A DNA stretch of 64,000 nt from Thalassovita sp. (GTDB lineage Bacteria > Pseudomonadota > Alphaproteobacteria > Rhodobacterales > Rhodobacteraceae): NCBI GenBank assembly GCA_017792425.1, contig CP051233.1:1770402-1834401 (forward strand). Reading direction: 5' to 3'. The notes under the pieces were generated by a model that searched no databases, had not been told where the DNA came from, and worked only from the letters and a program-made list of their open reading frames with translations. Positions 20,106-29,359 of this stretch are shown piece after piece. The translations under genes were made by a program, and so were the position numbers. Within the stretch, counting starts at the first letter, position 1. The number at the start of each line of letters is the position of its first letter.

Positions 20106-20765
20106 TCACATAGTATCCGAAGCCACGGCCGAGAGCGCGTCCGGGTCCAGAACCTGTACCGTGCCGCGCCCGGTGCGGACCCAGCCGCGGCGGGACCAGT
20201 TTTCAAGCCGGCGCGACACGACCTCTCGTGCTGTGCCGACCTGGGTGGCCAGATCGGATTGAGTGATCTGCACCGGGCCGCCATCCCCCGACAGTGCCAG
20301 CAGCCGTTCGGCCAGGCGGCATTCCACACGGGTAAAGGCGACCTTTTCCAGCAGGTGCATCATGGTCTGGAACCGCTGTGCGAAGGCGCGGAATACCAGC
20401 GCACGAAAGGCCGGGTCGTCGTCCATCAGGGCCAGGAACAGCCCCTTTGGCAGCAGGACAAGGCGGGAATCCTCGGTGGTCTCAGCCTCGGCGGTGTAGT
20501 CTTCGCCACCCAGCAGGCCCATCGTCGTCTGGATGCAGGACTGGCCGGGTTCAACGGAATAGAGCAGCATTTCGCGGCCCGACGCGCCGGTTATCGATAC
20601 ATCCACGCGGCCGGACAGCACCATCGCATAGCCCTGTACGGCATCGCCCGCGTGGAATAGCGGGGTGCCAGCGGGCAGGGTGGCGGGCAGCAGCGCGGCC
20701 AGACGCTGGCGCGATACGGGCGCCAACGGGGACAGCGCCGGGGTGTCCGCCACCCAGTCAGCCAT
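20106..20765 (-). CDS. Crp/Fnr family transcriptional regulator
   Basis: A 219-residue regulator: N-terminal cyclic-nucleotide-binding fold (AGTPLFHAGDAVQGYAMVLSG, LLYSVEPGQSC) and a C-terminal winged helix with ITQSDLATQVGTAREVVSRRL. The single cysteine in GQSCIQT, with no N-terminal cysteine cluster, rules out an FNR-type iron-sulfur oxygen sensor; the arginine/serine pair for cAMP is also not evident. The effector is unknown. Its ATG overlaps the stop codon of the fused valine-catabolism gene (ATGA at 20762-20765), so it may be co-expressed with that operon, and it precedes the DUF2892 gene. Confidence 0.85.
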   Translation of the reverse strand: MADWVADTPALSPLAPVSRQRLAALLPATLPAGTPLFHAGDAVQGYAMVLSGRVDVSITGASGREMLLYSVEPGQSCIQTTMGLLGGEDYTAEAETTEDSRLVLLPKGLFLALMDDDPAFRALVFRAFAQRFQTMMHLLEKVAFTRVECRLAERLLALSGDGGPVQITQSDLATQVGTAREVVSRRLENWSRRGWVRTGRGTVQVLDPDALSAVASDTM

Positions 20766-22681
20766 CAGCCGCGTCCGCGCTTTTCGAACCGGGGCAGCAT
20801 AGCGCTGAAATCCATGCCCTTGCCGTTCTCGCGCTCGACGAACTGTTCGTATAGCGCGGCGGCCAGTTGGCCCATCGGCGTGTCGGCATCTGCGCTCTCG
20901 GCGGCCTGTTGCGACAGGCGCAGGTCTTTCAGCATCAATTCCGACGCGAAACCGGGCTTGTAGCCATTGTCTGCGGGGCTGGTCGCGCCGACGCCCGGCG
21001 CGGGCGTGTAGGCGTTCATCGTCCAGCTGTAGCCGGACGAGGTGCTGACCACGTCGAACATCTTCTGCCGGTCCAGTCCCAGCTTGTCGGCCAGGGCGAA
21101 GGCCTCGCAGGTGGCGATCATGGTGACGCCCAAGATCATGTTGTTGCAGATCTTGGCGGCCTGACCGGCCCCCGACGCGCCGCAATGCACGGCCTTTTGG
21201 CCCATGATGTCGAACAGCGGTTTGGCAACGTGAAAGGCGTCCTCGGTCCCGCCGGCCATGAAGGTCAGCGTGCCGGCGGTTGCCCCACCGACGCCACCCG
21301 ACACGGGGGCGTCCACGGCCTTTAGCCCGGCGGCCTGCGCCTGTTCGGCCACCGCGCGGGCGCTGTCCACGTCCACGGTGGAACAATCGACCAGTGTCGC
21401 CCCCGGCTTCATCGCCGGGATCACCTGGTCGGCGACGCCGCGCAGGATCGCGCCGTTGGGCAGCATGGTGATAACGACATCCGCGCCGGTGACGGCCTCG
21501 GATACGGTGGCGGCGTTGGTCACACCTTCGGCGGTGGTGCCTGCGGTGTCGAAACCGATGACGGTATGCCCGGCCTTGGCCAGGTTGGCGGCCATGGGTG
21601 CGCCCATGTTGCCCAGTCCGATGAATGCGATCTGCATGGTGGTGGTCTCCTCAAAGCTCAGTTTGTCGGCGCCCAGCGGCATCAGCATCTGCGACACGGC
21701 AACGGCCGGGACGCTGTCATGGGCGTGTTTCCAGTGCGGGGTGCGGTCCTTGTCGATGATGGCGGCGCGGATGCCTTCGATGAAGTCGCCGTGCTGCATG
21801 ATCCGGTGGGACACGCGGTATTCCATTTCCAGCGCCTTGCGGATGGTCAGGCCGGGGCCGCGCAGGCGGTGGATCATTTCCAGCGTCACGGCCATCGACA
21901 GCGGCGCGTTGCGCATCAGGGTTTTCAGTGCCTTATCGGCGAATTCTGTCCCGTCCGCGCGCAGGGTGTTCAGTACGTCCTGCAAGCCTTCGCCGTCGAA
22001 CAGGGCGTCGATCTCGACCTGTTGCGCGGCCATCGGGCTGTCTGGCGCAGGCCGGGCGGCCCGTTCCAGAACGCCGATGTCGCCGCTTTCGGCAAGCTCG
22101 GCAATCAGGGCAGGCCATTGTTCTTGCGGGATGTAGTGATCGGCAAACCCGGCATGGATTGCGTCGCCCGGACCCATGCGTGCGGCGGTCAGGCCCAGGT
22201 ATTCCCCCAGACGTCCCGGTGCCCGCGCCAGGATAAAGCTGCCGCCCACGTCGGGCACGAACCCGATGCCGCATTCCGGCATCGAGATTTGCGAACTGTC
22301 GCAGACCACGCGGTGGCTGACATGGCCACCCAGCCCCACGCCACCGCCCATGGTAAAACCCTGCATCAGGCTGACAATCGGTTTGGGGTATTCTGCCAGC
22401 TTGGCGTTCATGCGGTATTCGTCGCGCCAGAAGGTGCGGCCATAGACATAGTTCCCCGCCCGTCCGGTGTGGTACATCTCGGCGATGTCGCCCCCCGCGC
22501 AGAAGGCCTTGTCGCCCTCGGCGTCGATGACCACCAGCGCGACGTTCGGGTCGGCCCGCCAGGCATCCAGCGCGCGTTCGACCGCCAGACACATGTCATA
22601 GGTCAGCGCGTTCAGGGCCTTGGCGCGGGTCAGGGTGATGCGGCCGACGCGGCCTTGGGTGCGGATATGGATATCGCTCAT
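20765..22681 (-). CDS. Fused 3-hydroxyisobutyryl-CoA hydrolase / 3-hydroxyisobutyrate dehydrogenase
   Basis: One open frame of 638 codons carrying two enzymes that catalyse consecutive steps of valine degradation. Residues 1-348 are an enoyl-CoA hydratase-type hydrolase of the 3-hydroxyisobutyryl-CoA hydrolase group (FCAGGDIAEMY, MGGGVGLGGHVSHR, MPECGIGFVPDVGGS). Residues 349-638 are MmsB, starting at MQIAFIGLGNMGAPMA with the NAD loop, then DAPVSGGVGGA and the catalytic-lysine helix GQAAKICNN. The usual products are two separate proteins. A good ribosome binding site and ATG remain at the junction, and one extra T in the TTT run at the junction would restore a stop codon directly before that site. 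Either a true fusion or a one-base error; both enzymatic assignments are secure. Confidence 0.88.
   Translation of the reverse strand: MSDIHIRTQGRVGRITLTRAKALNALTYDMCLAVERALDAWRADPNVALVVIDAEGDKAFCAGGDIAEMYHTGRAGNYVYGRTFWRDEYRMNAKLAEYPKPIVSLMQGFTMGGGVGLGGHVSHRVVCDSSQISMPECGIGFVPDVGGSFILARAPGRLGEYLGLTAARMGPGDAIHAGFADHYIPQEQWPALIAELAESGDIGVLERAARPAPDSPMAAQQVEIDALFDGEGLQDVLNTLRADGTEFADKALKTLMRNAPLSMAVTLEMIHRLRGPGLTIRKALEMEYRVSHRIMQHGDFIEGIRAAIIDKDRTPHWKHAHDSVPAVAVSQMLMPLGADKLSFEETTTMQIAFIGLGNMGAPMAANLAKAGHTVIGFDTAGTTAEGVTNAATVSEAVTGADVVITMLPNGAILRGVADQVIPAMKPGATLVDCSTVDVDSARAVAEQAQAAGLKAVDAPVSGGVGGATAGTLTFMAGGTEDAFHVAKPLFDIMGQKAVHCGASGAGQAAKICNNMILGVTMIATCEAFALADKLGLDRQKMFDVVSTSSGYSWTMNAYTPAPGVGATSPADNGYKPGFASELMLKDLRLSQQAAESADADTPMGQLAAALYEQFVERENGKGMDFSAMLPRFEKRGRG
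21637..21656 (-). promoter_or_regulatory. mmsB: Internal ribosome binding site and start of the MmsB half
   Basis: On the minus strand GAGGAGACCACCACC stands directly before ATG 21637, which is exactly where separate MmsB proteins begin (MQIAFIGLGNMG). MmsB of 290 residues (20765-21637) could therefore be made alone as well as in the fusion. Confidence 0.6.
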
Positions 22682-22683
22682 GG

Positions 22684-23829
22684 TCAGGCCCGGTCGCTCA
22701 GCAGTTGGCGCGCCACGATCAGGCGCATGATTTCATTGGTGCCTTCCAGGATTTCATGCACGCGCAGGTCACGCACGATCTTTTCGATCCCGTAGTCGGC
22801 CAGGTAACCATAGCCGCCATGCAGTTGCAGGCACTGGTTGGCCACCTTCGATCCGGTTTCCGTCACGAACCGCTTGGCCATTGCACAGAACTTGGTGGCG
22901 TCGGGTGCGCCCTGATCCAGCTTCCACGCCGCCTGCCGCAGGAAGGTGCGCGCCGCCTGCAACTCGGTCTCCATGTCGGCCAGGCGGAACTGCAGCGCCT
23001 GGAACTGGTCGATGGGTTTGCCGAATGCCTTGCGTTCGCCCATGTATTGCAGGGTCTTGTCCAGAGCCGACTGCGCGGCGCCAAGCGAACAGGCCGAGAT
23101 ATTCAGCCGGCCACCGTCCAGCCCCATCATCGCGTACTTGAACCCGTCGCCTTCGGAGCCGACAAGGTTGGCGGCGGGTATCTTGCAATCATCGAACTGA
23201 ACCTGCCGGGTTGGCTGGGATTTCCAGCCCATCTTGTCCTCCAGCCCGCCGAAGGACAGGCCATCGGTGCCGTTTTCCACGACAACGGTCGAAATCCCCT
23301 TGGGGTCATCGGCACCGGTGCGGCACATCACGACATAAGCGTCGGAATAGCCCCCCCCCGAAATGAACGCCTTGGTGCCGTTCAGGGTGTAGCCCTCGTT
23401 GGTTTTCTCGGCGCGGGTCTTCAGCGCGGCGGCGTCGCTGCCCGATCCCGGTTCGGTCAGGCAGTAGGACAGCACGGTTTCCATGGTGATCGCGGGGGCC
23501 AGGAACCGGTCCTTGACGTCATCGCTGCCGAAGGCGTCCAGCATCTTGGCGCACATGTTGTGGATCGACAGGAAGGACGCGACCGAGGGGCAGGACATGC
23601 TCAGCGCCTCGAAGATCAGGGTGGCGTCCAGCCGCGACAGGCCCGATCCGCCCGATTCTTCGCTGACGTAAATGCCGCCCAGCCCCAGCGCGCCCAGTTC
23701 GGGCCACAGCTCTTTCGGGATGGTGCCCTGTTTTTCCCACGTAGCAGCGTGGGGGGCGATGTGTTCCTCGCCAAAGGCGCGGGCCATGTCGTAGATGGCG
23801 GTTTGTTCTTCGGTCAGTGCGAAATCCAT
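22684..23829 (-). CDS. Acyl-CoA dehydrogenase, probably isobutyryl-CoA dehydrogenase
   Basis: A 381-residue FAD enzyme of the acyl-CoA dehydrogenase family. LSYCLTEPGSGSDAAAL and FISGGGYSDAYVVM form the FAD/substrate region, QCLQLHGGYGYLADY is the C-terminal signature, and the catalytic glutamate lies in VHEILEGTNEIMR. It is 2 bases from the fused hydrolase/MmsB gene and in the same orientation, so isobutyryl-CoA (valine route) is the likely substrate, giving methacrylyl-CoA. The hydratase that makes 3-hydroxyisobutyryl-CoA from it is not in the window. GGAGGAG precedes the ATG. Confidence 0.9.
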   Translation of the reverse strand: MDFALTEEQTAIYDMARAFGEEHIAPHAATWEKQGTIPKELWPELGALGLGGIYVSEESGGSGLSRLDATLIFEALSMSCPSVASFLSIHNMCAKMLDAFGSDDVKDRFLAPAITMETVLSYCLTEPGSGSDAAALKTRAEKTNEGYTLNGTKAFISGGGYSDAYVVMCRTGADDPKGISTVVVENGTDGLSFGGLEDKMGWKSQPTRQVQFDDCKIPAANLVGSEGDGFKYAMMGLDGGRLNISACSLGAAQSALDKTLQYMGERKAFGKPIDQFQALQFRLADMETELQAARTFLRQAAWKLDQGAPDATKFCAMAKRFVTETGSKVANQCLQLHGGYGYLADYGIEKIVRDLRVHEILEGTNEIMRLIVARQLLSDRA

Positions 23830-23924
23830 GGGTCTCCTCCCGTCTGTCCGCGGGGTCGGTGATTTTATGAACGCCTGTTTATTTCCGAATGCTTTCAGAA
23901 ATTTTTCAGGGTCCGGCCTGGGGG

Positions 23925-25058
23925 TTACAGATCGTGATGAAATTCCTCGATCAGGTGTTTGACGACGGATTTCAGCGCATCACGCGGAGTGTCGCCCGCA
24001 TGCACCGCGTCCTGAAAAACCGCCCGCTGCCGGTCGGCGGAATTGCCGCGCGCCAGGATGATCCGTGTGTTTTCAACCTCGGCGCGGCAGCCCAACGCCT
24101 CCGCGTCTTCGGCCACGAGTTCGATCAATTCCTCCACCAGCACGTCAAAGGGCTTGATCGTGCGTGCGCCGAAATCAATCAACCCGCGCGACAGACCATA
24201 GCGCTGTGCGCGCCAACGGTTTTCCGCGAGCAGGAAGTTGTCATACATGCGCCAACGCTGGTTCGACTGGCTCAGCCGCCACAGCATCCGGGTCAGGCTC
24301 TGGATTAGGGCGGCCAACGTCAGGGTGGTTTCCAGTCTGGGGGAGACGTCGCAGACTCGTGCTTCAATCGTCGGGAACCGGGCCGAGGGGCGCAGATCCC
24401 ACCAGATTTTCGAACTGTCCTCGATCAGCTCCAGGTCCACCAGCGCCTGCACGCTGCGTTCGTAACTGCCCCAACCGTCGAATTGCGGCGGCAACCCCGT
24501 GCGCGGCAGGTTGTCGAACACCGTCAGGCGATAGCAGGACAGACCGGTATCTTCGCCCTGCCAGAATGGCGAGCTGGCCGACAGCGCCAGCAGATGCGGC
24601 AGGAAATAACTCAGCTGGTTCATCAGGTCGATGCGCTGATCGGGATAGGGGATGCCCACATGCACATGCATTCCGCAGATCAGCATCCGCCGCACCACCC
24701 CGGCCAGGTCGTCGCGCAGGTTGTTATAGCGTTCCTTGTCGGTGTGGTGCTGCGACCGCCAATCGGAAAACGGATGGCACGATGCGGCGATCGGGACCAG
24801 GTTGTATTCTGCCGCCACCTGCGCCACGGTCGAACGCAGCCGCCGCAAATCCTCGCGCGCCTCAGGCACACCAGCGCAGACGCGGGTGCCGATCTCGACC
24901 TGGCAATTCAGGAACTCCGGGCTGAACTGCCCCTCCAGCTCTGCGCTGCACCGCTCCATCAACTCTTTCGGGGCGGGCGCCAGGTCCAGCGTATCCCGGT
25001 CAACCAGCAAATACTCTTCTTCGACACCGATGGTGAAGTCAGGCTTGGGAATGGGCAT
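23925..25058 (-). CDS. Carboxylate-amine ligase, YbdK/GCS2 family
   Basis: A 377-residue member of the glutamate-cysteine ligase 2 family: [21 protein letters not shown] at the N-terminus (metal-binding glutamates), [21 protein letters not shown] and [16 protein letters not shown]. coli YbdK has weak glutamate-cysteine ligase activity; the true substrate of this short type is uncertain. ATG 25058 is preceded by GGAGGAATAGAC. The longer frame to 25268 runs through a repeat and is rejected. It sits between acyl-CoA dehydrogenase and mmsA on the same strand but is separated from each by 95-240 bases, so it is probably not part of the valine operon proper. Confidence 0.88.
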   Translation of the reverse strand: MPIPKPDFTIGVEEEYLLVDRDTLDLAPAPKELMERCSAELEGQFSPEFLNCQVEIGTRVCAGVPEAREDLRRLRSTVAQVAAEYNLVPIAASCHPFSDWRSQHHTDKERYNNLRDDLAGVVRRMLICGMHVHVGIPYPDQRIDLMNQLSYFLPHLLALSASSPFWQGEDTGLSCYRLTVFDNLPRTGLPPQFDGWGSYERSVQALVDLELIEDSSKIWWDLRPSARFPTIEARVCDVSPRLETTLTLAALIQSLTRMLWRLSQSNQRWRMYDNFLLAENRWRAQRYGLSRGLIDFGARTIKPFDVLVEELIELVAEDAEALGCRAEVENTRIILARGNSADRQRAVFQDAVHAGDTPRDALKSVVKHLIEEFHHDL

Positions 25059-25158
25059 GTCTATTCCTCCCGCGCAACAAGAACCCGAACCGAGCAGACC
25101 AGATTGCCCCCTTCGCGGCAACCGCAACTGTACCGTGCGTGGCGCCGGTTCGACATCT

Positions 25159-25220
25159 GAGTATTTTTGGCAAGATGAAAAAGACGACAGTCCCCGGCTT
25201 TCATCTTGCGGAAAATACTC
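25159..25220. repeat. Long inverted repeat of the GAGTATTTTTGG element
   Basis: Left arm 25159-25180 (GAGTATTTTTGGCAAG...) and right arm 25199-25220 are inverted copies matching at 20 of 22 positions, separated by 18 bases. The left arm is identical to the single copy at 2407-2428. A second short G/C hairpin (GGGGGGCTGGCCCCCC) follows immediately. It lies between ybdK and mmsA, and could act as a 3' barrier for mmsA transcripts. Confidence 0.75.
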
Positions 25221-25297
25221 CGGGGGGTAAGGGGGGGCTGGCCCCCCTTCCGCCCGAAGGGCTGACAAAGCGCGCGCGGAACGCGCGCTCCGCCGGA

Positions 25298-26797
25298 TCA
25301 GTCCATCGCCTTGAAGTGGAACTCGCCGCCTTCCTTGATGCCAGAGAACCAGCGCGCGGTGACCGTCTTGGTCTTGGTGTAGAAACGCAGCGCGTCCGGG
25401 CCGTACTGGTTCAGGTCGCCGAAGGCCGACTTCTTCCAGCCGCCGAAGGTGAAATAGGACAGCGGCACCGGGATCGGGAAATTGATGCCGACCATGCCCA
25501 CGTTCACGCGGCTGGCGAAGTCGCGCGCGGTGTCGCCGTCGGCGGTGAAGATCGCGGTTCCGTTGCCGTAGTTGTTGGTCATCACCAGGTCCAATGCCTC
25601 GTCGTAGGACTGGGTGCGCACGGTGGACAGGACCGGGCCAAAGATCTCTTCCTTGTAGATGTCCATGTCCTTGGTGACCTTGTCGAACAGCGACGGGCCG
25701 ACGAAGAAGCCGTCTTCGTAGCCCTGCAGGCTGAAACCACGACCGTCCACGACCAGGTCCGCGCCCTGTGCCACGCCCGAGTCGACCAAGCCGTTGATGC
25801 GCTGCTTGGCAGCGGCGGTGATGACCGGGCCGAAATCGACGTCGGATTCCGAGGTGTACGGCCCGACCTTCAGCTTTTCAATGCGCGGGATCAGGCGTTC
25901 GATCAGCGCATCGGCGGTCTTGTCGCCGACCGGCACCGCGACAGAAATCGCCATGCAGCGTTCGCCCGCGGCACCGAACCCTGCGCCAACCAGCGCGTCG
26001 GCGGCCTTGTCCATGTCGGCGTCGGGCATGATGATCATGTGGTTCTTGGCGCCGCCGAAGCACTGGGCGCGCTTGCCGTTGGAACAGGCGCGGCCATAGA
26101 TGTATTGTGCGATCGGGGTCGAGCCGACGAAGCCCACGGCCTGGATGGTTTCATTGTCCAGGATGGTGTCCACGGCGTCCTTGTCGCCGTTGACCACTTG
26201 CAGAACGCCTGCCGGCAGGCCTGCTTCCATCGCCAGTTCGGCCAGACGCAGAGAGGTCGAGGGCACGCGCTCGGACGGTTTCAGGATCATTGCGTTGCCG
26301 CAGACCAGCGCGGGGGCCATTTTCCACAGCGGGATCATCGCCGGGAAGTTGAATGGGGTGATGCCTGCAACCACGCCCAGCGGCTGGCGCATGGAATAGA
26401 GGTCAATGCCTGGACCACCATCGTTCATGTACTCGCCCTTCAGCAGGGCGGGGGCGCCCATGCAGACCTCGACCACTTCCAGACCGCGCTGCACGTCGCC
26501 GCGGGCGTCGGGCAGGGTCTTGCCGTGTTCGCGGCTGACCAGTTCGGCCAGCTCGTCCATGTGCTCTTCGATCAGGGCAGCGAATTTCATCATCACGCGA
26601 GCGCGGCGCTGCGGGTTGGTGGCAGCCCATGCGGGCTGCGCGGCGGCGGCGGCGGCGATGGCGGCGTTCATCTCGTCCGGGGTGGCCAGCGGGGTCCGGG
26701 CCTGCACTTCGCCGGTAGCGGGGTTGAAGACATCGGTGAAGCGGCCCGACGTGCCTTTGACGTGCTGGCCGTTGATAAAGTGGGTCAGTTCTTGCAT
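25298..26797 (-). CDS. mmsA: Methylmalonate-semialdehyde dehydrogenase (CoA-acylating)
   Basis: NAD- and CoA-dependent enzyme that converts methylmalonate semialdehyde to propionyl-CoA, the last committed step of valine degradation. The 499 residues show the aldehyde dehydrogenase fold with [28 protein letters not shown], the nucleophile Cys in GERCMAISV, and EIFGPVLS. MmsA-type features are [15 protein letters not shown] and the C-terminal [24 protein letters not shown] precedes the ATG. It is divergently transcribed from a LysR gene with a palindrome-rich gap, suggesting regulation by it. It completes a pathway with the hydrolase/MmsB fusion and dehydrogenase downstream. Confidence 0.96.
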   Translation of the reverse strand: MQELTHFINGQHVKGTSGRFTDVFNPATGEVQARTPLATPDEMNAAIAAAAAAQPAWAATNPQRRARVMMKFAALIEEHMDELAELVSREHGKTLPDARGDVQRGLEVVEVCMGAPALLKGEYMNDGGPGIDLYSMRQPLGVVAGITPFNFPAMIPLWKMAPALVCGNAMILKPSERVPSTSLRLAELAMEAGLPAGVLQVVNGDKDAVDTILDNETIQAVGFVGSTPIAQYIYGRACSNGKRAQCFGGAKNHMIIMPDADMDKAADALVGAGFGAAGERCMAISVAVPVGDKTADALIERLIPRIEKLKVGPYTSESDVDFGPVITAAAKQRINGLVDSGVAQGADLVVDGRGFSLQGYEDGFFVGPSLFDKVTKDMDIYKEEIFGPVLSTVRTQSYDEALDLVMTNNYGNGTAIFTADGDTARDFASRVNVGMVGINFPIPVPLSYFTFGGWKKSAFGDLNQYGPDALRFYTKTKTVTARWFSGIKEGGEFHFKAMD

Positions 26798-26855
26798 GGG
26801 GGTTCCTCCTGAAAGATTGCGCGCAGCTTAGGCTTGCAAAATTCATGTGAAAAGG

Positions 26856-26890
26856 GGCAAGTTGCCAAAAGGGTTTTGCATTTCTGCAAA
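26856..26890. promoter_or_regulatory. Two palindromes in the mmsA-lysR divergent region
   Basis: GGCAAGTTGCC (26856-26866) is a perfect palindrome with a central G, and TTTGCATTTCTGCAAA (26875-26890) is a perfect 6-4-6 inverted repeat overlapping the LysR ribosome binding site. This is the form expected for LysR-type binding in a shared promoter region; the binding is inferred. Confidence 0.45.
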
Positions 26891-26899
26891 GGTGGCGTG

Positions 26900-27790
26900 G
26901 TGAACTGGGACGATCTGAAAGTGTTTCTGGCCGTGGCGCGGGCCGAGAGCCTGTCCGGTGCAGGGCGGGGGCTGAAGGTCGACCCGGCAACAGTGGGGCG
27001 GCGGATCGGGCGGCTGGAGGAAGAACTGGGCGCGCCGCTGTTCGCCAAATCTCCGCAGGGCTATGCGCTGACCGATGCGGGGCAACGGCTGATGGGCCAC
27101 GCGGAGCGGGCCGAACAGGCGATGGGCGCGGCGATCGAGGAACTGGCGGGGCAGGCGGGGGCGCTGTCGGGGCAAATCCGTATCGGCGCGCCGGATGGGT
27201 GCGCAAATTACCTGCTTCCACAGGTCTGTGCCCGGATCGTGCGGGAAAACCCCGACCTGGAGGTGCAGATCGTCGCCTTGCCACGGGTCTTTAACCTGTC
27301 CAAGCGCGAGGCCGACATGGCGATCGGGGTCAGCCCCCCGGCGGCGGGGCGGCTGACGGTGCAGAAGATCACGGATTACCGCCTGCACCTGGCGGCGCAT
27401 CGTGACTATCTGGCGCGGCATGATCCGATTGAAACCGTGGCGGACCTGCGCGGGCATCGGATGATCGGCTATATTCCTGACATGATCTTTGACAAGGAAC
27501 TGGATTACCTGAGCGAGTCGGGTGTCGAGCGGGTGTCGCTGGCATCGAACTCTGTTTCCGTTCAGTTCAACTGGGTGCGGCAGGGTGGGGGGATCGGAAT
27601 CGTGCATGATTTTGCGATCCCTTCGGCCAGCGGGTTGCAGAAAATCCTGGTCGATGACCTGAGCCTGATCCGCAGCTTCTACCTGATCCGGCACGCCGAC
27701 GACCGCCGGATGGAGCGCCTGAACCGGTTCGCCGCTGCGCTGAGCGAAGGCGTGAAAGCCGAGGTCGCTCGGCTGGAGGCGCTGTGCTGA
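26900..27790 (+). CDS. LysR family regulator, divergent from mmsA
   Basis: A 296-residue LysR-type regulator. The N-terminal winged helix (NWDDLKVFLAVARAESLSGAGRGLKVDPATVGRRI in pieces over residues 2-38) is followed by a linker and a periplasmic-binding-like effector domain (IRIGAPDGCANYLLP onward). GTG 26900, preceded by AAAGG, gives the natural start; the upstream codons 26834-26899 overlap the operator-like repeats. As LysR proteins often regulate the divergent gene, it is the obvious candidate regulator of mmsA and hence valine degradation. A hydrophobic or CoA-linked effector cannot be deduced. Confidence 0.88.
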   Translation: MNWDDLKVFLAVARAESLSGAGRGLKVDPATVGRRIGRLEEELGAPLFAKSPQGYALTDAGQRLMGHAERAEQAMGAAIEELAGQAGALSGQIRIGAPDGCANYLLPQVCARIVRENPDLEVQIVALPRVFNLSKREADMAIGVSPPAAGRLTVQKITDYRLHLAAHRDYLARHDPIETVADLRGHRMIGYIPDMIFDKELDYLSESGVERVSLASNSVSVQFNWVRQGGGIGIVHDFAIPSASGLQKILVDDLSLIRSFYLIRHADDRRMERLNRFAAALSEGVKAEVARLEALC

Positions 27791-27796
27791 ACGCGG

Positions 27797-28162
27797 TCAG
27801 TCCAGTTGGATGATGACCGCCTCGAAATCCTGATCGCCGATGACTTGGGTGTGGTGGCCCTTACCGGTCAGGTCTTCCATGTGCCAGACGTCGCCCGGCC
27901 CGATGTCCTGCGCGTCGCCATCGCTGGCGGTGACGCGGACACGCCCGGCGAGGCAAATCAGTTTCTGCCGCACCGGCGTTGGGTGGATGGGTTCGTTCCA
28001 TCCGGCGCGCAGCCGCAGGAACATCAGGCGGGTCGCCGGTTCCGGTGTGGACACATCTATGTTGGCAGCGGGCGGGGCGAACACGCGTTCCTGCAGGGTC
28101 ACCTCGGTCCGTGTCCAGCGGCTTTCTCCGCCGGAGTCCGTAAACAGTTTTCGGAAATACAT
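27797..28162 (-). CDS. Cupin-domain protein
   Basis: A 121-residue single-domain cupin: ATRLMFLRLRAGWNEPIHPTP (first histidine), LICLAGRVRVTASDGDAQDIGPGDVWHMEDLTGKGHHTQVIG (in pieces, residues 68-108). His pairs could bind a metal, but the first motif has fewer histidines than enzymatic cupins, so it may be a sensor or binding protein. It converges with the LysR gene (stops 6 bases apart) and has no operon partner. Function is not recognisable. Confidence 0.72.
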   Translation of the reverse strand: MYFRKLFTDSGGESRWTRTEVTLQERVFAPPAANIDVSTPEPATRLMFLRLRAGWNEPIHPTPVRQKLICLAGRVRVTASDGDAQDIGPGDVWHMEDLTGKGHHTQVIGDQDFEAVIIQLD

Positions 28163-28323
28163 TTTTTCCTCCGTGCCTCGGAAATAGAGTTACAGCCTAG
28201 CCGATCCTGAAAAACCGGCAAAGTCCGTTCGAACCGGCACAAACCGGCCCCGGTAGCGCTTGACAGGAAGTCGCGCAAAGGTGACGTTGGAAGAACGAAA
28301 TAAAATTGCGGAGGAGATCCCAA

Positions 28324-28758
28324 ATGCTTGTCCATCAGATCCTCAGGTCCAAGGGTGACGACGGTGTTGTTACGGTGAAGCCGGGCACGCTGATCTCGGA
28401 TGTGGCGCAGATCCTGGCGGAACGCCGGATCGGTGGCGTCGTCGTATCCAAGGACGGTCAGGTGGCAACCGGGATCGTCTCTGAGCGGGATATCGTCCGG
28501 GCGCTGGCCGTGCGCGGCGCGGTCTGCCTGAGCGAGAAGGTGGACGACATGATGACCCGCAACCCGGTCTGCTGCACGCGCAACGATTCCGCCGATGACG
28601 TGCTGACCCGCATGACCGAGGGCCGTTTCCGCCACATGCCTGTGGTTGAAGAGGGCGTGCTGGTCGGTATCGTGACCATCGGCGACGTGGTCAAGGCGCG
28701 CCTGTCCGAACTCTCGATGGAGAAGGAAGCCCTCGAAGGCATGATCATGGGGCATTAA
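28324..28758 (+). CDS. Two-CBS-domain protein
   Basis: A 144-residue protein made of two CBS domains (about residues 5-62 and 75-135), including GVVVSKDGQVATGIVSERDIVRAL in pieces and HMPVVEEGVLVGIVTIGDVV. Such stand-alone Bateman modules bind adenine nucleotides and modulate partner proteins or act as energy sensors. The strong site GGAGGAG lies eight bases before ATG 28324. It is followed 76 bases on by coaD, whose product makes a CoA precursor from ATP; co-transcription is possible but a small hairpin (28773-28790) lies between them. Confidence 0.88.
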   Translation: MLVHQILRSKGDDGVVTVKPGTLISDVAQILAERRIGGVVVSKDGQVATGIVSERDIVRALAVRGAVCLSEKVDDMMTRNPVCCTRNDSADDVLTRMTEGRFRHMPVVEEGVLVGIVTIGDVVKARLSELSMEKEALEGMIMGH

Positions 28759-28834
28759 CCCTTGCATTCCCTGACGCAATAATGTTGCGTGCGCAGCGAG
28801 AATTTTATCTTGTTCCGAGGGAAGGGGCTATCTG

Positions 28835-29335
28835 ATGCGTATCGGTCTGTATCCGGGGACCTTTGATCCGATCACTCTGGGCCATATCGACATCATCCGC
28901 CGGTCTGCCACGCTGGTTGACCGGCTGGTGATCGGTGTGGCGATCAACCGGGACAAGGGGCCGCTGTTCCCGCTGGAAGAGCGCGTCGAGATGATCGAGG
29001 GCGAAATGGCGAAACTGGCTGCTGAAACCGGCACCGAGATCGTCGTACATCCGTTTGAAAATCTGCTGATCGACTGCGCCCATGACGTGGGCGCCCAGAT
29101 GATCGTCCGCGGCTTGCGGGCTGTCGCGGATTTCGAGTATGAATTCCAGATGGTCGGCATGAACCGCGCGCTGGACAGCAGCGTCGAAACCGTGTTCCTG
29201 ATGGCAGAGGCGCGCCATCAGGCGATTGCGTCCAAGCTGGTCAAGGAAATCGCGCGGCTGGGGGGGGATGTATCGCGCTTCGTGACCCCTGCGGTGAAAT
29301 CCAAGTTGCTGGCAAAGCTGGGCCGCGCCGAATAA
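28835..29335 (+). CDS. coaD: Phosphopantetheine adenylyltransferase
   Basis: Penultimate enzyme of coenzyme A synthesis: transfers AMP from ATP to 4'-phosphopantetheine. The 166 residues begin MRIGLYPGTFDPITLGHIDI with the nucleotide-binding TLGH motif, then VIGVAINRDKGPLF, VRGLRAVADFEYEFQM and the C-terminal SSKLVKEIA-like helix (here SKLVKEIARLGGDVSRFV). Length matches the family. The GAGGGAAGG ribosome site lies about ten bases upstream. A strong bidirectional terminator follows. Confidence 0.97.
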   Translation: MRIGLYPGTFDPITLGHIDIIRRSATLVDRLVIGVAINRDKGPLFPLEERVEMIEGEMAKLAAETGTEIVVHPFENLLIDCAHDVGAQMIVRGLRAVADFEYEFQMVGMNRALDSSVETVFLMAEARHQAIASKLVKEIARLGGDVSRFVTPAVKSKLLAKLGRAE

Positions 29336-29359
29336 ACCTTGTGCGACGGTTTGCATGCC

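Noticed and set aside
20106..20765. Crp/Fnr gene as the oxygen sensor of the nos regulon
   Set aside because: It lacks the cysteine cluster of FNR and is 12 kb away in a different context; the sensor for the FNR-type boxes is probably elsewhere.
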